This document shows positions 7,852-15,788 of a stretch of 64,000 bases of DNA, piece by piece. Location: contig CAJTYV010000001.1 in the NCBI GenBank assembly GCA_910584195.1, positions 128,718-192,717 on the forward strand, in the 5' to 3' direction. The number at the start of each line of letters is the position of its first letter. Position 1 is the stretch's first letter. Made by a program: the position numbers and the translations under genes. The notes beneath the pieces were generated by a model. That model saw only the letters and a list, made by a program, of their open reading frames with translations, did not search any database and was not told the origin of the DNA. Source of the stretch: an uncultured Ruminococcus sp. Lineage in GTDB: Bacteria > Bacillota > Clostridia > Oscillospirales > Ruminococcaceae.

Positions 7852-8283
7852 TCATAGCTCCGCCATAGCCTGAACCGCAAGATAATAACTCATAAAGCCA
7901 AATCCGCATATACTTCCCCTGCAAACAGGCGCAATAACAGATTTCGCTCTGAACTCCTCACGCGCATCAATATTGCTTATATGCACCTCTATAACGGGTA
8001 TTTTTATAGCTGCAATGGCGTCCCTGATAGCGTAGCTGTAGTGCGTATATGCTCCGGCATTTATGATAACGCCGTCAAAAGCGGTGCGTGCGGCATGAAG
8101 CTTATCAATGATAGCGCCCTCATGGTTGGATTGAAATATCTCGCATTCCAGACCATTTTCCTTTGCGCGGTCAACTATGTTGTGATTAAGAACGTCAATA
8201 CCGGCGCTGCCGTATACGCCCGGTTCGCGTTCTCCGAGAAGATTAAGATTCGGACCATGAATTACCAATATTTTTTTTATCAT
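7852..8283 (-). CDS. aroQ: 3-dehydroquinate dehydratase, type II
   Basis: The 143-residue length is typical for the dodecameric type II enzyme. GPNLNLLGEREPGVYG contains the mobile loop with catalytic Arg and Tyr. INAGAYTHYSYAIRDA follows, and EVHISNIDAREEFR carries the conserved His and Ser. It converts 3-dehydroquinate to 3-dehydroshikimate in the shikimate pathway. GGAGTTTCAT precedes ATG. It is the first gene of a pair with the M24 peptidase. Confidence 0.97.
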   Translation of the reverse strand: MIKKILVIHGPNLNLLGEREPGVYGSAGIDVLNHNIVDRAKENGLECEIFQSNHEGAIIDKLHAARTAFDGVIINAGAYTHYSYAIRDAIAAIKIPVIEVHISNIDAREEFRAKSVIAPVCRGSICGFGFMSYYLAVQAMAEL

Positions 8284-8384
8284 ATGAAACTCCTTAATAC
8301 ATAAACGCAGACACAGTAAGCCGTCTGCTTGTTAAAAATTGAAAGTTGACTTTTAAAACTCTGTATATATCCGAAAAATAATGA

Positions 8385-8410
8385 AAAAGCGGACGAATCC
8401 GTCCGCTTTT
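8385..8410 (-). terminator. Terminator of rpsU
   Basis: AAAAGCGGAC and GTCCGCTTTT form a perfect 10-bp stem with a 6-base loop, 19 bases past the rpsU stop. A or T runs on both sides allow it to work in either direction. Confidence 0.88.
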
Positions 8411-8428
8411 ATTCCATATACAGTAAGA

Positions 8429-8602
8429 TCAATACTTACGCTTACGAGCTGCCTCAGACTTCTTCTTGCGCTTTACCGAAGGCTTCTCATAGTGTTCTCT
8501 CTTACGTACCTCAGCAATTACGCCGTCCTTAGCACATGATCTCTTAAATCTTTTAAGAGCTGTGTCAAGAGACTCATTCTTGCCAACGCGAACTTCTGCC
8601 AT
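8429..8602 (-). CDS. rpsU: 30S ribosomal protein S21
   Basis: Translation from ATG at 8602 gives 57 residues: MAEVRVGKNESLDTALKRFK at the start, then CAKDGV, EVRKREHYEKPSVKRKKKSE and the end ARKRKY. Length, basic C terminus and the ESLD..LKRFKR pattern are those of bacterial S21. S21 helps base pairing of mRNA to the 16S anti-Shine-Dalgarno. GGGAGGGAAATGATAG precedes the start. It is a one-gene unit with its own promoter (8717-8745) and terminator. Confidence 0.97.
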   Translation of the reverse strand: MAEVRVGKNESLDTALKRFKRSCAKDGVIAEVRKREHYEKPSVKRKKKSEAARKRKY

Positions 8603-8716
8603 CTATCATTTCCCTCCCTTGTTCAGAGGTTGCCCACAGGAAACCCCGGGCTATATACCAATCACTCATAATGAGTGTTGCTAACAAATACCTCATACAT
8701 TTACGAATATAATCTT

Positions 8717-8745
8717 ATTTTACCATACATTCACATTTATGTCAA
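8717..8745 (-). promoter_or_regulatory. Sigma-A type promoter for rpsU
   Basis: TTGACA, a 17-base spacer and TAAAAT on the minus strand, about 115 bases upstream of the rpsU start. The leader also contains a CTCATAATGAG inverted repeat near 8663-8674. Confidence 0.8.
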
Positions 8746-8772
8746 GTATTTTTTGAGGATTTGTAAATTTCG

Positions 8773-11178
8773 TTATTTTGCAACAATATTAACAAGTTTA
8801 TTTGGTACATATATCTGTTTTACAACATTTTTTCCGTCAATAGCTTTCATAATAGCTTCGTCGGACATAGCCATAGCAATAACAGAGTCCTTATCGGAAT
8901 CAACAGCAATGCTGAGCTTGGACTTCAGCTTTCCGTTTACCTGAACAACTATCTCGATCGTATCGTCCTTGCAGAGAGCTTCATCATACGTTATCCATGG
9001 CTGCTCACTGAGAGTCTTTCCAAACGTGATGCTATACAGTTCTTCTGATATATGAGGAGCGAACGGGTAAAGAATGGTAACAAAAGCTCCCAGTTCTGCT
9101 TTAGTAATGCTGCCGGCAGTGTAAATTTCATTAATCAGAGCCATCATAGCAGCAATTGCAGTATTGAACTTCATAGCCTCAATGTCCTCTGTTACTTTTT
9201 TAATGGTCTTATGGAAAGCCGATTTCAGCTTGTCGCTGTAATCATCGACATCTGCCATAATATCACGAAGTCCCCACACTCTGTCGACAAAACGCTTGCA
9301 ACCTTTGATGCTTGATTCGCTCCATGGTGCGGCTTTCTCGTAGTCGCCCATAAAGAGAACATAAAGTCTGAGAACGTCTGCGCCGTACTCCTCAACAACA
9401 TCATTCGGATCAATAACGTTTCCGCGCGATTTGGACATTTTCTCTCCGTCAGGTCCGAGAATGAGTCCTTGTGCGGTTCTTTTTGCATAAGGCTCAGAGG
9501 TCGGCACAAGACCGTTATCATAGAGGAATTTATGCCAAAAACGGCTATAGATCATATGACGGGTAACGTGCTCCATACCGCCGTTGTACCAGTCAACGGG
9601 CATCCAGTATTCCAAAGCTTCCTTTGAAGCGAATTCATTATCGTTGTGAGGATCGCAATAACGGAGGAAATACCATGAAGAACCTGCCCACTGAGGCATT
9701 GTATCAGTTTCACGGCGCGCATCCTTTCCGCATTTGGGACATTTACAATTTACAAAACTTTCAATTTTTGCAAGCGGACTTTCTCCGTCCGTACCCGGCT
9801 CGAAATTTTCTACCTCCGGAAGTCTGAGCGGAAGCTCATCATAAGGTACTGCAACCATTCCGCAGCAATCGCAGTGAACTATAGGAATCGGCTCGCCCCA
9901 ATAACGCTGACGATTGAACGCCCAGTCCTTCATCTTAAACTGAACGCCCTTTTCACCGCATCCGAGTTTATCAAGTATTTCAAGCGCCTTATTTACAGCA
10001 TCCTTTTTATTGGAAATTCCGTTTAATTCGCCCGAATTAACAAGCTCGCCTTCTCCGGTATACGCTTCTTTGGATATATCTCCGCCCTTTATTACCTCGA
10101 TTATGTCTATACCGAATTTCTTGGCGAAATCATAGTCTCTTGTATCATGTGCGGGAACCGCCATAATTGCGCCTGTTCCATAACCCATCATTACATAGTC
10201 TGAAATATAAATTGGAATTTCCTTGCCTGTGATGGGATTTACAGCAGTAAGCCCCTCGATTTTTACTCCCGTCTTATCCTTTACAAGCTGAGTTCTCTCA
10301 AATTCGCTCTTCTTTGCACATTCATTTCTGTAATCGTCCAAAGCCTGAATATTCGCAATAGAATCACGATACTTCTGAATCATTGGGTGTTCGGGAGCGA
10401 TTACCATAAAAGTAACGCCGAAAAGCGTATCGGGACGTGTAGTATAAATACGGAGCGTTTCGTCCTGCTCCTTTATCTTAAAATTAACAAACGCTCCTGT
10501 TGACTTTCCAATCCAATTTTCCTGCTGAAGCCGTACATTTGGCAGATAATCAACCTCGTCAAGACCCTGAAGCAGCTTATCGGCATATTCTGTAATTCGA
10601 AGATACCAAACCTCTTTTGTTTTCTGGATAATATCGCTGTGACATACATCGCACTTGCCGCCCTGTGAGTCCTCGTTTGAGAGAACGACCTTACAGCTTG
10701 GGCAGTAATTTACATTTGTAGTATCACGGAAAACAAGTCCCTTTTCAAACATTTTCAGGAATATCCACTGAGTCCACTTATAATAGTTTTCCTCTGTCGT
10801 ATCGACAACTCTTGACCAATCAAATGAAAAACCGACCGTTTTGAGCTGCTGAGTAAATTTCTCTATATTTCTGTCCGTAACTACTCTCGGGTGAATATTT
10901 TCTTTAATAGCCGTATTTTCCGTTGGCAGACCATATGCATCGAAACCAATGGGGAACAGCACGTTATAGCCCTCCATGCGTCTCTTTCTGCTGACTACCT
11001 CTAGTCCGGAATAAGCTTTTATATGTCCTACATGCATGCCATGACCGGAGGGATACGGAAATTCCACAAGAGTATAGAACTTCTTTTTACTGCGGTCGTC
11101 CGATGCTTTAAAGGTATCGTTTTCTTCCCAGAATTTCTGCCATTTTTTTTCGACAGATTTAAAATCATATTTTGCCAT
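8773..11178 (-). CDS. leuS: Leucyl-tRNA synthetase
   Basis: The protein has 801 residues from ATG at 11178. A TTG three codons earlier has almost no spacing from the GAGG box. The class I signature appears as HVGHIK (HIGH) near 45 and KMSKS near 570. Zinc-binding pairs CPSC and CDVC lie near 155-175, the editing CP1 insertion spans about 220-400 with TTRPDTLFG and YGTGAIMAVPAHD, and CDCC/CPKC lie near 440-490. It charges tRNA-Leu and edits mischarged Ile/Val-type substrates. It is the last gene of the long leftward cluster. I see no clear T-box in the 127 bases upstream. Confidence 0.98.
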   Translation of the reverse strand: MAKYDFKSVEKKWQKFWEENDTFKASDDRSKKKFYTLVEFPYPSGHGMHVGHIKAYSGLEVVSRKRRMEGYNVLFPIGFDAYGLPTENTAIKENIHPRVVTDRNIEKFTQQLKTVGFSFDWSRVVDTTEENYYKWTQWIFLKMFEKGLVFRDTTNVNYCPSCKVVLSNEDSQGGKCDVCHSDIIQKTKEVWYLRITEYADKLLQGLDEVDYLPNVRLQQENWIGKSTGAFVNFKIKEQDETLRIYTTRPDTLFGVTFMVIAPEHPMIQKYRDSIANIQALDDYRNECAKKSEFERTQLVKDKTGVKIEGLTAVNPITGKEIPIYISDYVMMGYGTGAIMAVPAHDTRDYDFAKKFGIDIIEVIKGGDISKEAYTGEGELVNSGELNGISNKKDAVNKALEILDKLGCGEKGVQFKMKDWAFNRQRYWGEPIPIVHCDCCGMVAVPYDELPLRLPEVENFEPGTDGESPLAKIESFVNCKCPKCGKDARRETDTMPQWAGSSWYFLRYCDPHNDNEFASKEALEYWMPVDWYNGGMEHVTRHMIYSRFWHKFLYDNGLVPTSEPYAKRTAQGLILGPDGEKMSKSRGNVIDPNDVVEEYGADVLRLYVLFMGDYEKAAPWSESSIKGCKRFVDRVWGLRDIMADVDDYSDKLKSAFHKTIKKVTEDIEAMKFNTAIAAMMALINEIYTAGSITKAELGAFVTILYPFAPHISEELYSITFGKTLSEQPWITYDEALCKDDTIEIVVQVNGKLKSKLSIAVDSDKDSVIAMAMSDEAIMKAIDGKNVVKQIYVPNKLVNIVAK

Positions 11179-11305
11179 TATACTCAATCCTCTTTATGAA
11201 TTATTTTCAAATCTATGCTTTCAGCGAACAGACGGTTTACGGAATCAATCCGAAAACTTTGTCTGCGGCTTTCCACCGTACAGCCGAATACTTGGAAGTA
11301 TCCGC

Positions 11306-11671
11306 TCACTTTTTGAAAAGCGTTGATAACTCGCTCCACTTGTTAGTAAAGTGTTCTTTAACATCGCTCTGTAAAAGCAGAAGAACTATCGCGCCCGCAT
11401 CGACTGCCGCTTCTATTAAATATATCAGCGTACCCGGAAGATGCGTTAAGTTATGAGGCAGATTCGTAAGAACCGTAACAGCAAGTATTGCCGATACGGC
11501 AATATTCAAATACTGCAATCCGCTGAACATAGCTGCCGAAGCAATCACAGCGAATATCAGATCGCCGATATTCAAACCGCCGCCTATAATCATGTTCAGT
11601 ATTGATTTAAAAATAAGATACGCTCCGACAATAATAACGTATGTTCTGCCTCTTTCGTTATTAGTTCTCAT
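11306..11671 (-). CDS. Small membrane protein of unknown function
   Basis: The 121-residue protein has about three to four hydrophobic segments (roughly 10-35, 38-58, 60-72 and 83-100) and a charged C-terminal tail (DVKEHFTNKWSELS). I recognise no family. Its ATG overlaps the end of rsfS and GAGGGAAATA lies within rsfS, so it is translationally coupled. Its place between rsfS and leuS suggests a conserved operon member but gives no function. Confidence 0.8.
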   Translation of the reverse strand: MRTNNERGRTYVIIVGAYLIFKSILNMIIGGGLNIGDLIFAVIASAAMFSGLQYLNIAVSAILAVTVLTNLPHNLTHLPGTLIYLIEAAVDAGAIVLLLLQSDVKEHFTNKWSELSTLFKK

Positions 11672-12035
11672 TATTTCCCTCCTCGGTCAGCATTGAGCTG
11701 ATATCCAGACGCTCTCCGTCAGCCCACAGACCTTCCAGCTTGTAAAAATGACGCGTGTCCTTATAGAACACATGTACTATAATGTCGCCGTAATCAAGGA
11801 TTATCCAAGTATTTCCGGTATCAGCCTCGCGTCTCTCGGGTTCGATCCCATGCTGTGAAAGCTGAAATTCAACCTCGTCCGCAAGGGTGCGCGAATGAGT
11901 ATTGCTCGTACCGTTCGCAATAACAAAATAATCGGCAAGTATTGTCAGATCGGCAATTTTTATTGCCTGAATATCCTCGCCTCTCTTGCTGTCAAGAGTT
12001 TTAATTATAAGTTCCAATCTTTCATGCTCAGTCAT
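11661..12035 (-). CDS. rsfS: Ribosomal silencing factor RsfS
   Basis: The protein has 124 residues from the ATG that follows the LCP stop. Start sites 2 and 7 codons earlier overlap the LCP gene, and AAAGGA is best spaced for this one. LDSKRGEDIQAIKIADLT and DYFVIANGTSNTH are diagnostic of the family, and WIILDYGDIIVHVFYKDTR is the conserved C-terminal block, with YKLEGLWAD following. It binds L14 and blocks subunit joining in slow growth. The LCP-rsfS neighbourhood with nadD and yqeK upstream is the usual Firmicute order. Confidence 0.96.
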   Translation of the reverse strand: MTEHERLELIIKTLDSKRGEDIQAIKIADLTILADYFVIANGTSNTHSRTLADEVEFQLSQHGIEPERREADTGNTWIILDYGDIIVHVFYKDTRHFYKLEGLWADGERLDISSMLTEEGNNEN

Positions 12036-12037
12036 AT

Positions 12038-13564
12038 TCATTCTTCCTTTCGCCATGGTATAACATTCGGGTCTCGAACAGGCTCTGTAGCGCTTTCAAG
12101 CTCTTCAAGAGTAGCTCCCGTATCATCATACAGTTCGTATTCATAGTCTGTTACAAGCTCAACGATAGACGTATCAGCGCTTGTCATTTCCGTTTGATAT
12201 GGTCTGTAATATTTATTAAGCAGATCTATAGTTGCCTGCTTATGAACGGAATACACGGAATAAGCGTTTCCGTCGGCTGCATAAAATCTTGCATCTTCTC
12301 CGGGAACCATATTCACCTGCGCATCCTCCATTGAGATCGTAGATGCAAAATCAGCTATTTTTCCAAGATCTCCTACCGAAAGATCGGTATACATCAGATC
12401 CTTTTCATAAATCTCCTTGATATAGCTGTAAAGCTTAAGACGCCCCTCGTCCTCAATGATATTCATAAGCTTATTCATCGCCGCAGCCATAAAACGTCTT
12501 TGGTTCTGCATTCGACCGATATCGCCCGTAAGCCATTCTTTTCTGAATCGCATAAACCATACCGCCTGATCGCCGTTAAGCGTAACATCGCCCGCCGGAA
12601 TGACCTTATCGGGTTCGAATACGATCTCATTATCAATATGAATGGGAATTCCGCCAATAATATCTACAATTTCCACAATATCGGGACAAGTCGTGGTAAC
12701 GTATGCGTCAATAGGTATTCCGAAGTTTTCCTGAACCGCATTAACGGTACGCTGAATAGGCGGATTTATATTCGGATCGCCCATTGTATAGATACTGTTG
12801 AACTTACGAGTTACGCTGCTTGTATAGTCGGGAAGACATGTGTCTCTCGGTATCTGAAGAATATTAAGCCTTCCATGACCTATATCGAACTGCACTACCC
12901 ACATAACGTCCGTATTATACTCATCCGGCTCAAAACCAAGAACAAGTATGCTGTACTGCCCCTCGATAAGCTGCGGCAGATCAAGACCATCATTAAAATC
13001 AATGTTAACGGCGTTCGGATCAATGTTCAAATTATTCTGTATTCCCGACTTATCAAGTTCGCCCTCTTTAGCAGCCGGCTTAAGGTTTTTGATATAATTG
13101 ATTATGGAAATATTTCCGCCGCTGTCTCTGTCGGAAAGTATCGGCAAATTAAGAGTAAGCGTAAACGAAAGAACCAAAGCCGCCGCTACAGAAACAAATT
13201 TAATAAGACCGTTTACCAAAACCGCAGATTTCTTAGACTTTTTTCTATGCTTTCTGCCTTTTGCTTCACGTAACGGTTCGTACATACTTTTCTTATGAGA
13301 CTGTACGGAATATCCGGACTTTGGCGGAGCTTCATATCTGCCGTGATATTCTCCCGCATCCGGCTCATGATTACCGTGATGCGGCAACGGCTCCGCTTCA
13401 TATTTTCCATGATATTCAGACGATTCCGCTTCGTATTTACCATGATATTCCGAGTGAACCGCTTCGTATCTTCCATGATACGGCTCTTGTCCTTTATCTG
13501 CCTTAACCAATTTTTTCAGCGGCTTCGGTCCATTATCTCCCGAATGAAACTCATTGTTTTTCAT
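12038..13564 (-). CDS. LytR-CpsA-Psr (LCP) family cell-wall ligase with repeated His-rich N terminus
   Basis: The protein has 508 residues from the second ATG, which is 6 bases after GAGG. Residues 29-83 are five 11-residue repeats of the YHG.YEA type. A basic stretch (GRKHRKKSKK, about 103-112) precedes one membrane helix (about 113-140), so the repeats are cytoplasmic. The LCP domain (about 205-380) shows ILVLGFEPDEYNTDVMWV and QIPRDTCLPD, then RFRKEW and GDIGRMQNQRRF. LCP enzymes transfer undecaprenyl-linked polymers to peptidoglycan outside the membrane. The gene lies between yqeK and rsfS, the common Firmicute position. Confidence 0.93.
   Translation of the reverse strand: MKNNEFHSGDNGPKPLKKLVKADKGQEPYHGRYEAVHSEYHGKYEAESSEYHGKYEAEPLPHHGNHEPDAGEYHGRYEAPPKSGYSVQSHKKSMYEPLREAKGRKHRKKSKKSAVLVNGLIKFVSVAAALVLSFTLTLNLPILSDRDSGGNISIINYIKNLKPAAKEGELDKSGIQNNLNIDPNAVNIDFNDGLDLPQLIEGQYSILVLGFEPDEYNTDVMWVVQFDIGHGRLNILQIPRDTCLPDYTSSVTRKFNSIYTMGDPNINPPIQRTVNAVQENFGIPIDAYVTTTCPDIVEIVDIIGGIPIHIDNEIVFEPDKVIPAGDVTLNGDQAVWFMRFRKEWLTGDIGRMQNQRRFMAAAMNKLMNIIEDEGRLKLYSYIKEIYEKDLMYTDLSVGDLGKIADFASTISMEDAQVNMVPGEDARFYAADGNAYSVYSVHKQATIDLLNKYYRPYQTEMTSADTSIVELVTDYEYELYDDTGATLEELESATEPVRDPNVIPWRKEE
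13316..13480 (-). repeat. Five tandem 33-bp repeats coding YHG.YEA units in the LCP gene
   Basis: Residues 29-83 of the LCP protein divide into five units of exactly 11: YHGRYEAVHSE, YHGKYEAESSE, YHGKYEAEPLP, HHGNHEPDAGE and YHGRYEAPPKS. The DNA keeps a repeated CATGATATT core. Regular 33-bp spacing is compatible with expansion or contraction by slippage. Confidence 0.85.
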
Positions 13565-13713
13565 TTTCATCCTCTTTTCGTTCTGTCGGTAAAATCGAAC
13601 TTATACTGAAACGCATAACTTCAATATTATAAATAAGCCAAACTCTGCTGCAAGCGTTTCTAAGCTCTGCTTTCAGCAAAAAGTTTAATAAAATTTTACT
13701 CAGGAACTTATTG

Positions 13714-14301
13714 CTATTTCTTTTTATCTTCTTTTAACAGCCGTGTATAAAAATTATATCCTTCAACGGTGCAAACCGGTAAAAGTCCACCCTTTTTCAC
13801 TACATTTTTAATGGAGAAATTGAAAGCCTCCAGCATGGCAGCATTCAGATCGCTGTATACAGCTTTTCTCATTTTATCAACATCTTTGTAGCTTCTGTCC
13901 GCGGAAACAAGGTCGCCTAAATAAACTATTTCTTCCAGTCTCGTCATTCCCGCTCTTCCGACTGTATGAAAACGAATAGAATTCAATATATCTATATCCG
14001 CAACTCCGAAAACATTTTTTACAAAATACGCTCCTGCAACCGCATGCAGCAGCGAACGAGTCTCAAGCTCCTCACGGCAAACGGAAAATCCGCTTTCCGT
14101 AACAAGACGCTTCTGTTCCTCCGCCGGCAGCTCCTTGCACACATCATGAAGAAGTCCTGCAAAATAAGCTTTATCGGGATCTTCACCGTATTTTTCCGCC
14201 AGTTTGCGGCACTCTGATGCAACGTTCAAAGAATGCTGGTATCTCTTTTGTGTGAGATGTTCTTTAAGGTATTTCTTTTTCTCATCGGTGTTGTAAAACA
14301 A
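13714..14301 (-). CDS. yqeK: YqeK-type HD-domain hydrolase (diadenosine tetraphosphate hydrolase family)
   Basis: The protein has 195 residues from a TTG start with GAGGTGA 6 bases upstream. HD-domain metal ligands appear as KRYQHSLNVA (His), FAGLLHDVCKE (His-Asp), LLHAVAGAYF and SIRFHTVGR, followed by YLGDLVSADR. YqeK proteins split Ap4A symmetrically into ADP. The gene is directly downstream of nadD (14 bases), the standard pairing. A gap of about 145 bases without a clear signal separates it from the LCP gene. Confidence 0.92.
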   Translation of the reverse strand: MFYNTDEKKKYLKEHLTQKRYQHSLNVASECRKLAEKYGEDPDKAYFAGLLHDVCKELPAEEQKRLVTESGFSVCREELETRSLLHAVAGAYFVKNVFGVADIDILNSIRFHTVGRAGMTRLEEIVYLGDLVSADRSYKDVDKMRKAVYSDLNAAMLEAFNFSIKNVVKKGGLLPVCTVEGYNFYTRLLKEDKKK

Positions 14302-14315
14302 AAAATCACCTCAAA

Positions 14316-14912
14316 TTAATTTAGATAAATTTTTCTTAATGATATATATTGTACTACATTTTCGTCAAGATAGCAAGAGAAATTTTCATTTTTTGCAATT
14401 TTTTTTCTGATCTCCGTGGAAGATAACTCTACAGGCAGCGCTTTGCAGATAAATATTTTCCCGAATTTTCGCAGTTCTTCCGCTTTTTTTTCAAGCCGCT
14501 CACGTTCGCCGTTATTTCTTGAAACGACAACAAGATATGATTCTCGGAGTATATTCTCAAAGCAGAGCCACTTATCAAAGCACATGAACATGTCGCTTCC
14601 CACAAGCAGAAAAAGCTCGTCATGCGGATAAAGTTTTCGGAACTCCTCAATAGTATATATGGTATAGCTTTTTCGGTCGTTTTTAAGTTCATAATCACAC
14701 GGAACAAGACGCTCATGACCATTACACGCAAGAGTCAGCATGTTCATTCTATCCTCGCCGGACGCATATTCATCACTTGAACGGTGCGGACTTATCCTCG
14801 ACGGAACAAGATACACTTTGTCCAAAGCAAGCTCTTCTGCCGCTGATTCTGCCAAATGGATATGCCCGTTATGAACGGGATTGAAGCTTCCGCCGTATAT
14901 GCCTATCCTCAT
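14316..14912 (-). CDS. nadD: Nicotinate-nucleotide adenylyltransferase
   Basis: The 198-residue protein has the nucleotidyltransferase motif GIYGGSFNPVHNGHIHLA at the start, VPSRISPHR near 37, LLVGSDMF near 105 and the C-terminal SSTEIRKKI (ISSTxxR) motif. It makes nicotinate adenine dinucleotide from NaMN and ATP in NAD synthesis. Its ATG overlaps the yhbY stop (ATGA), which suggests translational coupling. Confidence 0.96.
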   Translation of the reverse strand: MRIGIYGGSFNPVHNGHIHLAESAAEELALDKVYLVPSRISPHRSSDEYASGEDRMNMLTLACNGHERLVPCDYELKNDRKSYTIYTIEEFRKLYPHDELFLLVGSDMFMCFDKWLCFENILRESYLVVVSRNNGERERLEKKAEELRKFGKIFICKALPVELSSTEIRKKIAKNENFSCYLDENVVQYISLRKIYLN

Positions 14913-15211
14913 TTTGATTTCGGGATATTCTCTATAACAGGCTCTTTTGGATTTCTCTTGAAAAGCACGAATTTACTTCCTATGACCTGTACTACGTCTG
15001 CGCCCGTCTGCTCTGCAACGGCTGACGCAGCTTCTTCTGCGCTCCAGCCTGAGTTGTCAAGAACTCTCAGCTTTATAAGCTCGCGCTTTCTCAAAGCTTC
15101 ATTCACTTCCTTGCAAAGCTGTTCGGTAACACCGCCCTTTCCTATTTGAAAAATCGTCTCATATTCCGCTGCGATACCGCGAAGGTATGCTCGCTGTTTA
15201 CTTGTAAGCAT
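14909..15211 (-). CDS. yhbY: YhbY-type RNA-binding protein (CRS1-YhbY/KH-like domain)
   Basis: The protein has 100 residues from ATG at 15211. A GTG three codons upstream lies inside the AAAGGTGA box. LTSKQRAYLRGIA, FQIGKGGVTEQL, RELIKLRVLDN and QVIGSKFVLFKRNP are the conserved CRM-domain segments, including the GKGG loop. The family associates with pre-50S particles. Order rdgB-yhbY-nadD-yqeK-LCP-rsfS is conserved in Firmicutes. Confidence 0.94.
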   Translation of the reverse strand: MLTSKQRAYLRGIAAEYETIFQIGKGGVTEQLCKEVNEALRKRELIKLRVLDNSGWSAEEAASAVAEQTGADVVQVIGSKFVLFKRNPKEPVIENIPKSK

Positions 15212-15212
15212 A

Positions 15213-15788
15213 TTATTCACCTTTCTTTTCCAAACGCATATACAATTCTCTGAGAGCCGCTCCTCTGTGGCTCAGTTCGTTTTTTTCTTCGGAGGTCATT
15301 TCCGCCATTGTTCTGCCGCCGCATATGAATATCGGGTCATAGCCAAAGCCGTTTGCTCCGCGCTCCTCATATCCGATACTTCCCTGACATCTGCCGCTTA
15401 CGGTAAACTCAGTCTCGCCGTCAACGTATGCAATCACACACTCAAAAGCCGCGCCTCTTTTTTCTTCGGGAACGTCCTGCATTTCAGCCAAAAGCTTTCC
15501 GCATTCCTGCCCCTTTGCAGCGTAGCGCGCCGAATAAACTCCCGGTCTGCCGCCGAGCGCGTCAACGCAAAGTCCGCTGTCATCGGCAAAAACGGGCATT
15601 TTCACTCTCTCATAAACCGCTCTTGCCTTGATGAGCGCATTTTCGGCAAAATTTGATCCGTTTTCTTCGGGGTCGCAATTCGCTCCTGCCTCGCGCTGAG
15701 AAATTACTTTTATACCGAGGGGAGAAAGTATCTCTCCTGCCTCGCGAAGTTTATTTTCGTTATTTGTTGCAAACACCATTTTATTCAT
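15213..15788 (-). CDS. XTP/dITP diphosphatase (RdgB/HAM1 family)
   Basis: The protein has 191 residues from the second of two adjacent ATGs, 6 bases after AAAGGTG. A longer open frame upstream is only the +1 shadow of the ftsY acidic tail. FATNNENKLREA opens the family, SFAENALIKARA and VFADDSGLCVDALGGRPGV hold catalytic Asp residues, and ANGFGYDPIF and LSHRGAAL close the active site. It removes ITP, XTP and related nucleotides from the pool. The start overlaps the ftsY stop by 8 bases. Confidence 0.95.
   Translation of the reverse strand: MNKMVFATNNENKLREAGEILSPLGIKVISQREAGANCDPEENGSNFAENALIKARAVYERVKMPVFADDSGLCVDALGGRPGVYSARYAAKGQECGKLLAEMQDVPEEKRGAAFECVIAYVDGETEFTVSGRCQGSIGYEERGANGFGYDPIFICGGRTMAEMTSEEKNELSHRGAALRELYMRLEKKGE

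Noticed and set aside
11179..11305. T-box riboswitch upstream of leuS
   Set aside because: I found no specifier hairpin, TGG-type T-box core or terminator pair in this 127-base gap inside the operon.
12500..13273. 257-residue plus-strand frame
   Set aside because: Antisense to the LCP gene, whose domain motifs are clear; no ribosome site.
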